Assembly: GCA_964558365.1 (NCBI GenBank)
Contig: CAZLCC010000007.1
Span: 13,177-77,176 of the forward strand
Direction of reading: 5' to 3'
Length of the DNA stretch: 64,000 nt
DNA from: CAZLCC01 sp964558365
GTDB taxonomy: Bacteria > Patescibacteriota > Saccharimonadia > Saccharimonadales > Saccharimonadaceae
In this document: positions 42,219 through 50,687 of the stretch, in pieces
Layout of the letters: each line of letters begins with the position of its first letter
Position numbering within the stretch: position 1 is the first letter of the stretch
Program-made: the position numbers and the translations under genes
Notes under the pieces: generated by a model
What the model was told of the DNA's origin: nothing
Database searches by the model: none
Seen by the model: only the letters and a program-made list of their open reading frames with translations

Positions 42219-43280
42219 ATGGTTAAAAAGAAGAAGTCTCGCAAAAAACAAACCAAACAATCAACCTATAAAAAAGTATTAAAAATACTCGCCTGGATTG
42301 TAGGCAGCATTATTCTGCTTATTGGAATTATCTATGTCGCTTTTCAAATAAGCCCTTGGCCATCCGCCCTACTTATTCGTTCTGCCTTTAACGAAAATGC
42401 TAAAAAGCAATCTGAAGCACTAGAAAAATATGTGCCACATGACGTAAGTTCCATTAAAAATATACAATACAAAAATAACGATAAAGATGCATATCTTGAT
42501 GTTTTTTATCCAAGCTCAATTAAAAATACAAATAAAAAATTGCCAACAATTGTGTGGGTGCATGGCGGCGGCTGGATATCGGGTAATAAAAATAACATAG
42601 CAAACTATTTAAAGATTCTAGCTAGCAAAGGCTACACAACCGTAGGCATAAACTACACAATCGCGCCAGAAGCACACTACCCGACTCCTGTTTTGCAAAC
42701 ATCTGAAGCATTAGAATATCTTAATAAAAATGCTAATAATCTGCATATAGATAAAACTCAATTTGTTTTAGCGGGCGATTCTGCGGGCTCACAAATTGCT
42801 GCGCAGGTTGCCACAATCATCACCAACCCTTCCTATACAAAGCTTGTTAGTATTGCCGCGCCACTGCGACCCTCTCAGCTTACTGGAATGCTGCTAAATT
42901 GCGGGGCATACGATATCAACATCGTAAACACAAAAGATACTAGCGAAGGTACAAAATTATTAAAAACATTTTTGTGGTCATATAGTGGAAAGAAAGATTT
43001 CATGAAAGATAAAGAGCTGATGCAGGCTTCTGTAATAGACTACGTCAATTCAGACTTTCCGCCATCGTTCATTACCGCAGGTAATAACGATCCGCTACTG
43101 CCGCAATCAAAAGCTTTTGCCAAAAAACTTATATCACTCGGCGTTCCAACCACCATTCTGTTTTACCCACAAAACTACTCCCCGCCTCTGCCGCACGAAT
43201 ATCAATTTAATTTAGATGGTAAAGCTGGAAAAAAAGCATTAAACGAAATGGTGAGTTTTCTAGAAAAAAATACGAAGTAG
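42219..43280 (+). CDS. Membrane-anchored alpha/beta-hydrolase (HSL-like esterase)
   Basis: A 353-aa protein. A Lys-rich N-terminus and one TM helix (about residues 22-45) place the catalytic domain outside the membrane. The oxyanion motif is VWVHGGGWISGN, the nucleophile elbow is LAGDSAGSQIA, and acid/His residues lie in ITAGNNDPLLP and the final LPHEYQF. This is the hormone-sensitive-lipase type esterase fold. Substrate is unknown; host lipid or cell-wall ester hydrolysis is possible. It converges on the broken SET gene with two bases between them. Confidence 0.85.
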   Translation: MVKKKKSRKKQTKQSTYKKVLKILAWIVGSIILLIGIIYVAFQISPWPSALLIRSAFNENAKKQSEALEKYVPHDVSSIKNIQYKNNDKDAYLDVFYPSSIKNTNKKLPTIVWVHGGGWISGNKNNIANYLKILASKGYTTVGINYTIAPEAHYPTPVLQTSEALEYLNKNANNLHIDKTQFVLAGDSAGSQIAAQVATIITNPSYTKLVSIAAPLRPSQLTGMLLNCGAYDINIVNTKDTSEGTKLLKTFLWSYSGKKDFMKDKELMQASVIDYVNSDFPPSFITAGNNDPLLPQSKAFAKKLISLGVPTTILFYPQNYSPPLPHEYQFNLDGKAGKKALNEMVSFLEKNTK

Positions 43281-43282
43281 AA

Positions 43283-43677
43283 TTAAGTTACGATTCCCCT
43301 ACGACGTAGATCTTCTTTACTTTCAAATTCAAGGTAATTTTGTGTCAACTCTTCACCAGTAGCAATATCACGAGTAGCTACGAGAAACGCATCTTCGTGA
43401 GTATCGTCTTGCGACACTGTTGCGTCGACTGCGTGGTTAATAAATTTTGAAACATCAAAATCAACATGCCACATTTGAGTTGGCCGATCAAAAACCCCCA
43501 CCATAAAATTTCGTCTTTTTCTTTTTGATCTAAATTATCGAATTGCTCTTGAGTGATATTGAGATCTAAGATTGGGCTTGCAGTATAGATTAAATCACCC
43601 TTCTTAATTTCTTGATCTGCGAAGAGGCCAACACCATGTAGGTCTGATGATTTTAGTTTGTATTTAATATGAATCAT
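43283..43677 (-). pseudogene. SET-domain protein interrupted by a frameshift
   Basis: Two reading frames together encode one SET domain of about 131 residues. The first (from 43677) has SSDLHGVGLFADQEIKKGDLIY and continues to ILWWG. The second (ending 43283) has the rest: MWHVDFDVSKFINHAVDAT (the NHxxxxN-like pocket) and ARDIATGEELTQNY. The frames meet at a run of C5/A5 on the plus strand (43490-43499), and one added base would join them. SET domains are lysine methyltransferases. It may be a true mutation or a homopolymer sequencing error. Confidence 0.7.
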
Positions 43678-43788
43678 ATTGAGATTATAGCAAAGAATTG
43701 CAGGATATCGCTTTCCTTCGCTTTTCGCTCAGTCGCTCCTTCATTCAAAAGTGCTCGAAACAAGATTTCTGCGCGCTTTTTCACTACG

Positions 43789-43806
43789 CCGAACCTTACG
43801 GTTCGG
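43789..43806. repeat. Perfect hairpin in a gene-free stretch
   Basis: CCGAACC and GGTTCGG flank TTAC. It lies in 43678-43830, where no gene was seen. No U tract follows on either strand, so it is not a terminator. Confidence 0.5.
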
Positions 43807-43831
43807 ATTCGCTGATGCAAATCTACCACGT

Positions 43832-43857
43832 AAAAACCCAATCACAAGGATTGGGTT
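43832..43857 (-). terminator. Terminator of tRNA-Arg
   Basis: On the minus strand AACCCAATC, loop CTTGT, GATTGGGTT and a U tract (plus-strand A5 at 43832-43836) lie seven bases after the tRNA CCA end. Confidence 0.85.
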
Positions 43858-43863
43858 ATCACG

Positions 43864-43940
43864 TGGTACACCCGACAGGATTCGAACCTATGACCTTTGG
43901 CTCCGCAAGCCAACGCTCTATCCAGCTGAGCTACGGGTGC
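43864..43940 (-). tRNA. tRNA-Arg (anticodon GCG)
   Basis: A 77-nt tRNA with encoded CCA. Acceptor GCACCCG pairs with CGGGTGT through a terminal G-U. The anticodon stem TTGGC/GCCAA encloses TTGCGGA, so the anticodon is GCG and would read CGC (and CGU by wobble). Most bacteria use ACG edited to ICG instead. Body sequence is otherwise like bacterial tRNA-Arg. Confidence 0.92.
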
Positions 43941-43979
43941 GTGTTGCACCCTCGCTTTTTCAAGCTGGATAGAACGTTG
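43911..43979. repeat. Inverted copy of the tRNA-Arg 5' half
   Basis: The tRNA 5' part (43911-43940) is mirrored at 43946-43979: GCACCC, then AGCTGGATAGAACGTTG, which matches the tRNA D-arm strand at 16 of 17 positions in the opposite orientation. Five bases separate the two GGGTGC/GCACCC arms. The mirror lies in the tRNA 5' flank. Confidence 0.75.
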
Positions 43980-44166
43980 TCGCATATTAAAAATAAACGG
44001 CTTCGCCTGAGCCAGCTAAGGCTTCGGGTGCGCATCGTAGCCATTCGCTACAAAAAATAACGTTTGGCCACGTCTTGTAACTAGAAGGTGCTTTCTTTTT
44101 TGCCCAATAAATCAAGCAAACGAACAGATGGTATTGTATCAAAAACCTTCAGGGGTGGCAAACAAG
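43980..44166. other. Gene-free stretch with tRNA-like fragments
   Basis: No ORF is credible. The minus strand has GCACCCGAAGCC followed by AGCTGG (44032-44010), resembling the tRNA-Arg start. A small hairpin GTAGC/GCTAC lies near 44037-44051. A TAATAT (43989-43984) on the minus strand could be the tRNA-Arg -10. Confidence 0.4.
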
Positions 44167-44763
44167 CTAAAGTCGTAATTTGCGCATAAATGTATCAACA
44201 AAATCGAGCTTAAGCTGCTCCATTGGTAAGTGATGACCAAAGATATCTACAATTTTTTCTCCGTCTTCTTCAGCAAAATATACGTTCATCATTGGCGCAA
44301 AACGCTTTGTTGGCACCAGCATAATAGAATAGATTGGACCGTCTTGCACAACACCAAACGCCTTAAACTCTTTAAAAGAATGGAGCTTTTGGCCAGTGTT
44401 AAGGCCCTCTGGGCTCAACGTATACTGCAATGTTCGCGGGGGGCGGCGTGAATAAACAATTAGTGCAGCTGCCATAACAGCAATAAGCACCGCAAACGTC
44501 CACGAATCAAGAATAAGGATTGAAAAAGCTAGAAAAGCTAAGGTGATGATACCAAGGACAATAAACCATAAAAAGTCTTTTTCACGATAGATATATTCAG
44601 AAGCCTCCCAGCTAATGGTTGGATCATCATATTTTTGTGCCTGATTTGGTTTTACTGGAACTTCTTCTTGCTGCGAAAGTGTTTCATTTGAAGCTGCTTG
44701 CCCCTCTTGTTGCCCACCTTCTTCTGGCTGCCAATAATTTTTTTGCTCATCCTCTGGTTGCAT
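44167..44763 (-). CDS. Two-TM protein with a small C-terminal beta domain
   Basis: A 198-aa protein. The first 65 residues are acidic and Gln/Glu-rich, and probably disordered. Two TM helices follow (about 68-115), then a domain with TLSPEGLNTGQKLHSFKEF and KIVDIFGHHLPM, suggesting a PH-like beta domain of the kind found in small bacterial membrane proteins. I do not assign a family with confidence. The ATG at 44763 is set by a TATACT six bases upstream; an ORF extension to 44814 lies beyond that -10 and is rejected. Confidence 0.65.
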   Translation of the reverse strand: MQPEDEQKNYWQPEEGGQQEGQAASNETLSQQEEVPVKPNQAQKYDDPTISWEASEYIYREKDFLWFIVLGIITLAFLAFSILILDSWTFAVLIAVMAAALIVYSRRPPRTLQYTLSPEGLNTGQKLHSFKEFKAFGVVQDGPIYSIMLVPTKRFAPMMNVYFAEEDGEKIVDIFGHHLPMEQLKLDFVDTFMRKLRL

Positions 44764-44769
44764 AGTTTT

Positions 44770-44775
44770 AGTATA
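44770..44775 (-). promoter_or_regulatory. -10 box, leaderless spacing, for the two-TM protein
   Basis: TATACT with AAAACT before ATG at 44763: six bases, identical to the spacing at polA and the esterase gene. Confidence 0.55.
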
Positions 44776-44797
44776 CAGCATAAGCAATAACAAAAAA

Positions 44798-44823
44798 CGA
44801 AAAAAGCCGAGCAAAACTCGACT
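44798..44823 (-). terminator. Terminator of tRNA-Ser(GCT)
   Basis: On the minus strand AGTCGAG, loop TTTTG, CTCGGCT and a U tract lie eight bases after the tRNA end. Nearly the same stem recurs at 63966-63985. Confidence 0.8.
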
Positions 44824-44830
44824 GTTTTCT

Positions 44831-44923
44831 TGGCGGAGGAGGAGGGATTCGAACCCTCGCGCCAGGTTGCCCCGACCTAACGATTTAGCAAACCGTCCCC
44901 TTAAGCCACTTGGGTACCCCTCC
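44831..44923 (-). tRNA. tRNA-Ser (anticodon GCT)
   Basis: A 93-nt type II tRNA with acceptor GGAGGGG, long variable arm, GGTTCGAATC T-loop and encoded CCA. The anticodon loop TTGCTAA gives GCT, which reads AGC and AGU. Confidence 0.95.
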
Positions 44924-44955
44924 GTGCTTGAACAATTATACTAGAGACAAGGTAT

Positions 44956-46755
44956 TTACGGCAATTGGAATCTAACTGGAGTAGACCGATCAATCGTTGT
45001 TCCGTCCCCCAGCTGACCGGCATTATTGCGTCCTGCACAATATAGCTGATTATCGGCAATTGCACATACATTTTGTTTAAGTACAGCAAACTGCGTGATT
45101 TTTGGATCACCAGGAATATTGAATTCCACAGGGTTTGATGTAGCGCCAGACGTAGAGGTACCATTACCTAACTCTCCATAGCTATTTTGACCCGCACAGT
45201 ATAAATTACCTACTGAAGATAACGCGCAGGTCTTATTGCCATTGGTCATTACCGATACCGCAGCTTGATAGGCAGGCATAACAAATTGGGCGGGGTTACT
45301 CTGCTGCGTAGTATTTCCATTGCCTAGTTGTCCATGAGTGTTCAGACCCGCGCAATACGGAATACTGTTATAGGCTAAAGCACATATGTGACTATTACCG
45401 ACGGAGCCCATCTTTATTGCTCCCAGTGATGATCCAAACCTCACTGGAGTTGACTGATTAGAAGTACTTCCGTTGCCAAGCCTTCCATAAGTACCCATCC
45501 CTGCGCAATACATTGCATTAAAGGTAGTTAGGGCACAAACATTATACCCCCCAGAACCATGCACTACAGTCTCGGGAGGATTACTTGAGGGTGTAGTAAA
45601 TGCAGTAAGGTTGGATTGCGGACTTGTGGTGTTACCATTTCCAAGCTGACCATAGCTGTTTTGACCAGAACAAATCATATGCTTAGAAGCTCCGCTTAGG
45701 GAGGAGGTGGCACAAGTTACACCTGATCCTACCACAACATCAATCATCGGGGCAGAGGTAAAAAATGCATTCGCACCACCAAACTTTACAGGAGTCGACC
45801 GGTTCGTGGTTGAATTATCGCCAAGCTGCCCAGAGCTATTATTTCCAGCACAATAAAGAGAGTAGGCATTAAGAATTACTACACATGTATTTGTATCTTC
45901 TGAAGCAACAAGTTTATATACGCCCCATCCTGATGGAAGTATAAACTGACCCGGAGTACTTCGATTTGTGGTATTTCCGACTCCTAATTGACCGGAACTA
46001 TTTGAGCCAGAACAGTAGACCTGATCATTGGAACCATGTGCACAAACATGGTCAAGCAAACCAGCAGTTTGACCATACGCTACGACATCTTTTGCAGTTA
46101 GCCCTGAGGGCAAATTAAATTTTACAGGTGTAGTTTGTGGGGAGGTTGTGTTACCTATACCAAGCTGCCCTGTATTATTTCTCCCCGCGCAATACGCCTG
46201 TTGGTCAGATGCTATTGTACAGATCCCCTCTCCAAAACCCGTTACTGAAGTGAGGTAGTAGCTATAGCCATCACCTAAAAAATTATTACCAGCGCTGTTC
46301 TGGGTGCCAACTGCGCTCAATGACTGGTCAACGTTTATAATAACCGTTTTATTAGAGGTATATGTTTTGCTGGCGCCAACAAGAACAGTTCCTGTAACTG
46401 CTGCGGTGGCTGGATTACCGCTAGAGCTATTTGGGGGGGCTACTGTAAATGTAGATGACCATTGTCCAGACTCCTGAGCCACATAGCCTCCACTACCTCC
46501 GCTGCAATTTGAGCTTGGTGTTAAATTACTGGTCCAATAATTCGTTTTATTTTTCTCTAAGCAACTCGATGCAAACGCTACTCCTGCCTGCGCGGCTTCA
46601 TCTGCTAACCTATTCCAGCGCTGGTCTTGAAGAGTTTTAGTAATAGAAGTACTGGCAACAAGAGTCGATGCGCCGACAATCATTAAAATAGTGCCAGCAA
46701 TAATAAGTGTGGGGAGTGCAAAACCTCGCTGAATTAGTTTTTTATATTTATGCAT
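44956..46755 (-). CDS. Type IV pilin-like protein with eight RCC1-type repeats
   Basis: A 599-aa protein. The N-terminus is prepilin-like: basic leader to RG (residues 10-11), then FALPTLIIAGTILMIVGAS, an assembly-type helix lacking Glu5. A pilin-like stalk to about residue 150 has a cysteine pair. From about 165 to the end come eight repeats of 45-55 residues, each with a C-x(8-15)-Y-C pair and a G-x-x-S/N-x-G-Q-L-G-x-G turn, typical of RCC1 blades. A beta-propeller displayed on the pilus is inferred. It lies far from the main pilus operon, between two tRNA-Ser genes. Confidence 0.85.
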   Translation of the reverse strand: MHKYKKLIQRGFALPTLIIAGTILMIVGASTLVASTSITKTLQDQRWNRLADEAAQAGVAFASSCLEKNKTNYWTSNLTPSSNCSGGSGGYVAQESGQWSSTFTVAPPNSSSGNPATAAVTGTVLVGASKTYTSNKTVIINVDQSLSAVGTQNSAGNNFLGDGYSYYLTSVTGFGEGICTIASDQQAYCAGRNNTGQLGIGNTTSPQTTPVKFNLPSGLTAKDVVAYGQTAGLLDHVCAHGSNDQVYCSGSNSSGQLGVGNTTNRSTPGQFILPSGWGVYKLVASEDTNTCVVILNAYSLYCAGNNSSGQLGDNSTTNRSTPVKFGGANAFFTSAPMIDVVVGSGVTCATSSLSGASKHMICSGQNSYGQLGNGNTTSPQSNLTAFTTPSSNPPETVVHGSGGYNVCALTTFNAMYCAGMGTYGRLGNGSTSNQSTPVRFGSSLGAIKMGSVGNSHICALAYNSIPYCAGLNTHGQLGNGNTTQQSNPAQFVMPAYQAAVSVMTNGNKTCALSSVGNLYCAGQNSYGELGNGTSTSGATSNPVEFNIPGDPKITQFAVLKQNVCAIADNQLYCAGRNNAGQLGDGTTIDRSTPVRFQLP

Positions 46756-46835
46756 AAATATATTGATTACCCTATACTTTCTTCATTAAAAGTATATGCT
46801 TTTAGGGGTATAAACACAAGGATTATAGGCTTATT

Positions 46836-46925
46836 TGGCGGAGAGAGAGGGATTCGAACCCTCGAGACGACTGCTCGCCTACACGCTTTCCAGGCGTGCC
46901 AGTTCAACCACTCCTGCACCTCTCC
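46836..46925 (-). tRNA. tRNA-Ser (anticodon GGA)
   Basis: A 90-nt type II tRNA whose first 28 bases equal those of the CGA isoacceptor at 41592. The anticodon loop CTGGAAA between CACGC and GCGTG gives GGA, reading UCC and UCU. CCA is encoded. Confidence 0.95.
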
Positions 46926-47000
46926 ACGCCTTCAAAGTATAGCGAAAAGAGTTGTTATTTACACCTTATTTTGCTGTTGCTTTAAGCTCTTGACAGTACG

Positions 47001-47006
47001 TATAAT
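47001..47006 (+). promoter_or_regulatory. -10 box of the MacB-type operon
   Basis: TATAAT, with TTGCTT 18 bases upstream, gives a start near 47013 and a leader of about 29 bases. A TTGACA only five bases before the -10 is badly spaced and is not the -35. Confidence 0.45.
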
Positions 47007-47041
47007 AAATATAACAAAATATCAAAACAACCTGCGAGAAT

Positions 47042-47794
47042 ATGCCCATGCCACCACCTGTGATTCGTTTGACCAATTTAAAAAAGCAATTTGGCCGCAA
47101 TGAAGCGGCTGTAATGGCGCTTGATGGCGTTGACTTAACGATTGAAAAAGGTGAATTTGTAGCAATTATGGGTCCGAGCGGCTGCGGAAAAACAACGCTG
47201 CTTAATATTTTGGGCTTGCTTGATCGCCCCACAGATGGTGAATATTTATTGAACGATAAAGAAGCTGCTCATTTACGCCAAGAGCGTCGTGCAAAAATTC
47301 GAGGAAACGATATTGGGTTTGTTTTTCAACACTTTAATCTCTTAAATCGTATGAGCATTATCGAAAATGTGTCGCTCCCTCTCACCTACAGTGGTATGAC
47401 TTATACAAAACGACTACAAAAAGCAAGCAAAATGCTTTCTCTTTTTCACTTACAAGAACGTGAGTATTACATGCCCTACCAGCTTTCTGGCGGTCAATTA
47501 CAACGCGTAGCAATTGCACGAGCACTCGTTAATAATCCTTCGATTATTTTGGCAGATGAACCAACTGGGAACCTAGACTCTAAATCAAGTGAGATTATTA
47601 TGGAAGAGCTGAGCGAGATTCATCAGCGTGGTAATACTATCATTATGGTAACGCATAATCCCCGCCTCACTAGCTATGCTGATAGAATTATTCATATGCT
47701 TGATGGCAAGATTGATAAAGATAGCAAACACCCAGAGCCAGAGGAAGACAAGTCTGCCAAAAAGCCCCTTGGTAAAAGAAAGGTTAAAAAGTAG
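47042..47794 (+). CDS. ABC transporter ATP-binding protein (MacB/LolD type)
   Basis: A 250-aa ATPase with Walker A GPSGCGKTTLLN, Q-loop FVFQHFNLL, signature LSGGQLQRVAIARAL, Walker B IILADEPTGNLDS and H-loop VTHN. The last 25 residues are a Lys-rich tail. This subfamily drives mechanotransmission of MacB/FtsX-like permeases for lipoproteins or peptides instead of bulk import. It shares its last base with the permease start region (GTG at 47794), so the two are coupled. Confidence 0.92.
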   Translation: MPMPPPVIRLTNLKKQFGRNEAAVMALDGVDLTIEKGEFVAIMGPSGCGKTTLLNILGLLDRPTDGEYLLNDKEAAHLRQERRAKIRGNDIGFVFQHFNLLNRMSIIENVSLPLTYSGMTYTKRLQKASKMLSLFHLQEREYYMPYQLSGGQLQRVAIARALVNNPSIILADEPTGNLDSKSSEIIMEELSEIHQRGNTIIMVTHNPRLTSYADRIIHMLDGKIDKDSKHPEPEEDKSAKKPLGKRKVKK

Positions 47795-49017
47795 TGATAG
47801 GTGTTAATTTTAGGATTGCGCTTGAAGCACTTCGTGGCAGCAAATCGCGAACGGGCCTTACTGTTCTTGGCGTAGTTATTGGCGTAGTGTCTATTACACT
47901 CGTGCTTACCATAGGCGAAGGTGCCAAGCAAACTATGTCTCAGCAAGTAAAAGATCTTGACCAAAAAATTATCTTAATTCGTCCTGGTAGCACAGTTCAC
48001 AAATTAGACAGCGGCGTTATTAGTTATAGCCCCCTCAATTCTTATGCAACCTCTACCCTTACCGAGACAGATGTTGCAAGCGCACAAAGTGACAAAGATG
48101 TGAGTGCCGCAGCTCCGTTAATGCTTATTAATGCAAGTGTAAAGAATGGTAAACAGCTTGCTAAGAATGCACCTGTTATCGCCACTAGCCCAGAACTTGC
48201 GCCTATCTTAAAACTCTCGGCTACAGAAGGGCAATTTATTGATGGTATCACTGAAAGGAACACTGTTGTTATTGGCCAGCAGCTTGCTGTTGACCTTTTT
48301 GGCACAGACCAAGCAATTGGCAAAATTCTTACTATCCGTGGTGAAGATCACACAGTTATTGGCGTGCTAAAAAAGGTGCAAAACCCAATTGGTATTAATG
48401 GCGTTAATATTAACGATGCGGCAATTATCAGTCTTGAAGGCGGCAAAAGTTTTAATCAAGGCATTGCACAAATTCAACAAATTAATGTTCAGGTAAAAGA
48501 TAAAGAAAAGGTCAACGAGATTGTGCAAGATCTTGAAAAGAAGATCCAGCTTAATCACAGTGGCGAGCAAGATTTCACCATCCTTACTGGCGAGCAAGCG
48601 GGAAATATATCGAGTGAATTTTATAGCGCCATCGTTATTCTTACCAGTACCGTTGCTGCTGTGTCGCTCATCGTTGGTGGCATTGGCATTATGAACATCA
48701 TGCTTGTTAGTGTTTCAGAAAGAACCAGAGAGATTGGTATTAGGAAATCACTTGGCGCAAGCAATAAACAAATCCTTTTGCAATTCTTGATTGAAGCCGT
48801 AGCAATGAGCCTTAGCGGCGGTGTTATTGGTTTAATTATTGCCTATTTATTGGCACTACTGATTGGCTTGTTCATTGGCATGATGCCAGCTTTTAGCTGG
48901 ACAATTCTTATTATTGCGCTTGGCTTATCACTTGGCGTTGGCGTCATTTTTGGTATCTTCCCCGCCATCAGGGCAGCCAGAAAAGATCCAATTAATGCTC
49001 TGCGGCATCACGATTAA
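47794..49017 (+). CDS. MacB-like ABC permease
   Basis: A 407-aa permease: one N-terminal TM (about 22-42, KSRTGLTVLGVVIGVVSI), a large extracellular MacB_PCD domain (about 45-275), and three C-terminal TM helices with the FtsX signature near ERTREIGIRKSLGAS. It works with the upstream ATPase. No MacA-like adaptor is adjacent. Substrate is unknown: candidates are peptides, bacteriocins or antibiotics. Confidence 0.9.
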   Translation: MIGVNFRIALEALRGSKSRTGLTVLGVVIGVVSITLVLTIGEGAKQTMSQQVKDLDQKIILIRPGSTVHKLDSGVISYSPLNSYATSTLTETDVASAQSDKDVSAAAPLMLINASVKNGKQLAKNAPVIATSPELAPILKLSATEGQFIDGITERNTVVIGQQLAVDLFGTDQAIGKILTIRGEDHTVIGVLKKVQNPIGINGVNINDAAIISLEGGKSFNQGIAQIQQINVQVKDKEKVNEIVQDLEKKIQLNHSGEQDFTILTGEQAGNISSEFYSAIVILTSTVAAVSLIVGGIGIMNIMLVSVSERTREIGIRKSLGASNKQILLQFLIEAVAMSLSGGVIGLIIAYLLALLIGLFIGMMPAFSWTILIIALGLSLGVGVIFGIFPAIRAARKDPINALRHHD

Positions 49018-49019
49018 AA

Positions 49020-50057
49020 TTACGCTTTTGCTAGTTCTTCTTTAAGTTTTTCTATTAAAGCCACGGGTGTCGGGTCAACGCCGTTTAAAACCGCCAGATA
49101 AATACTCACAAAATCTGCCAAGATACTTCCCCAAAGCATTTGCTTGATAACACTATCGCCAGAAAGCTCAATCGTAGTTGCCTTTGGCCGCTTGCCACTG
49201 AGTAGTTTGTCTGAGATGGTGAATCTCTGTAATGTTCTTTCGTGCTCAAAACCAGACACTAGATCAAAAACAGCAAATGGCTTTTCAACAGGGTGGCTCG
49301 TCCAGCCAATAAATTCATTGTGGTTAAACTCTGGTAGTTGATTACAAAAAGCCACATTCTTTGCGTTTTCATTAAAGCTAATTTTCCACTTATACGCCAC
49401 TGGAGACATTATCTCGCCAGCATAAATAACAGGGGTTTTACCTGCTATTTTGAGTGCTAACTGCTTGGCTAAATTTTCATTCTCGCCTACATCGGGAAGC
49501 CACTTTTCTACTTCTTTTTTTAGCCAATCATGTGCGAGAGCAATTTCTTCATACTTACCTTGAACAATATTATAGCTCTCTAAAATTTGCACTAATCCGC
49601 GCAAATTATAATTCACAGCCATGCGCGGTTGGATATTTGCAGGTAGCACAACTAACGGAAAGGAATTCTCTCTAGCTATATCAACAAGTTTACCGCCAGA
49701 AGCAATGACCACAATGCGCGCATTTTTTGCTTTCGCCCGTTCTAAAGCTGCCAACGTCTCTTCTGTATTTCCCGAATAGCTACTCGCAATAACAAGTGTT
49801 TTTTCATTCACATAGTTTGGTACTTCATAATTTTTTACGATCTCAAAAGGAACGTCCACATTCAGCCAGCTTTTTGCTATGCCAGCCGCCAACGCAGAGC
49901 CGCCCATGCCAGCCACAACAATTGTCTCAACGTCACTACTTACAGCTTCTCTGTTTTCAATCACTGCATCAAATTGCAGCTGATCAACCTCACTCGCCGC
50001 AACACCAAGTGCATTTTTAGAATCTTTTTGTTTTATAACATTCAAGTCGTCAAGCAT
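49020..50057 (-). CDS. Bifunctional phosphoglucose/phosphomannose isomerase
   Basis: A 345-aa SIS-domain isomerase. The N-terminal SIS has VVAGMGGSALAAGIAKSW and ASSYSGNTEETLAAL; the second has PEFNHNEFIGWT with the catalytic Glu and His typical of the PGI/PMI family. It interconverts fructose-6-phosphate with glucose- or mannose-6-phosphate. Together with the phosphomannomutase at 54446 it could supply sugar phosphates for surface glycans. It converges on the MacB-like permease with a two-base gap. Confidence 0.9.
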   Translation of the reverse strand: MLDDLNVIKQKDSKNALGVAASEVDQLQFDAVIENREAVSSDVETIVVAGMGGSALAAGIAKSWLNVDVPFEIVKNYEVPNYVNEKTLVIASSYSGNTEETLAALERAKAKNARIVVIASGGKLVDIARENSFPLVVLPANIQPRMAVNYNLRGLVQILESYNIVQGKYEEIALAHDWLKKEVEKWLPDVGENENLAKQLALKIAGKTPVIYAGEIMSPVAYKWKISFNENAKNVAFCNQLPEFNHNEFIGWTSHPVEKPFAVFDLVSGFEHERTLQRFTISDKLLSGKRPKATTIELSGDSVIKQMLWGSILADFVSIYLAVLNGVDPTPVALIEKLKEELAKA

Positions 50058-50128
50058 TCAGTTCTTCTCCTTCGGTCTTCACATGTATATTTCTATATGA
50101 TACAGTATAAGCAATCAACCATAAACAA

Positions 50129-50134
50129 TATAAT
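50129..50134 (+). promoter_or_regulatory. -10 box with SD for the 50154 gene
   Basis: TATAAT, then GAGGTGG (50142-50148) and ATG at 50154. The leader would be about 13 bases and contain an SD. Confidence 0.45.
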
Positions 50135-50153
50135 AGACATAGAGGTGGGCAAT

Positions 50154-50687
50154 ATGGATATTCAACCGACAACTCAACAACAGCCAGTGAGCGATGATAA
50201 TGAGCTAGCAAAAGTGCTAGGTGGCAGCGATGATTCAGCAGCCAACACAACAGATGATGCACAAAATGCAGCCGCTCTTACAACACCACCTGTCGCAGAC
50301 GTTACTGCAGATGCTTCTCCGCAGCTTAACACTACTCCGCCGCCAGTTGCAGAATCACCAAATCTCGCTCCACCACCAATCGGAACTGCCCCAACACTTG
50401 CAAGCGGCGAACTAGACACTATTAAAAAAGCAGCACTAGAGGAGCTACGCCCTCTTGCAGATAAATTAAATCTTCCGCCAGAAGAAAAGTTCGATACGCT
50501 GCTTCTTATTATTCGCTCAACAGACGACAAAGAACTTATTGGCACGGCACACGAAGCCGCAAAAGCCATCCCAGATGAAACACGCCGTGCGCAAGCTTTG
50601 CTTGATATCATTAAAGAAGTTGAATACTTTTCTAACGGCCAAAACCAGCAGCAGGTAGCACCTGCAGCTACAGTACCATTAGTCTAA
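50154..50687 (+). CDS. Hypothetical protein with a Pro/Thr/Asp-rich N-terminus
   Basis: A 177-aa soluble protein. Residues 1-85 are low-complexity and rich in Pro, Gln, Thr and Ala, with repeated TTPP/APPP groups. Residues 88-165 form a compact helical region (KKAALEELRPLADKLNLPPE, then KAIPDETRRAQALLDIIKEV). The ATG at 50154 has a GAGGTGG SD, so the long upstream in-frame extension is rejected. No family is recognised. Saccharibacteria are said to have conserved small proteins of this kind, but that is recollection only. It converges on the Nudix gene with a four-base overlap. Confidence 0.6.
   Translation: MDIQPTTQQQPVSDDNELAKVLGGSDDSAANTTDDAQNAAALTTPPVADVTADASPQLNTTPPPVAESPNLAPPPIGTAPTLASGELDTIKKAALEELRPLADKLNLPPEEKFDTLLLIIRSTDDKELIGTAHEAAKAIPDETRRAQALLDIIKEVEYFSNGQNQQQVAPAATVPLV

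Noticed and set aside
43485..43505. Programmed -1 frameshift in the SET gene
   Set aside because: The G5T5 run is not in the phase of a canonical X-XXY-YYZ slippery site; mutation or sequencing error is simpler.
43698..44060. A 120-codon plus-strand ORF over the tRNA-Arg gene
   Set aside because: It reads through the tRNA in antisense; the HPTGFEPMTFGSAS-like product is a known artefact of tRNA regions.
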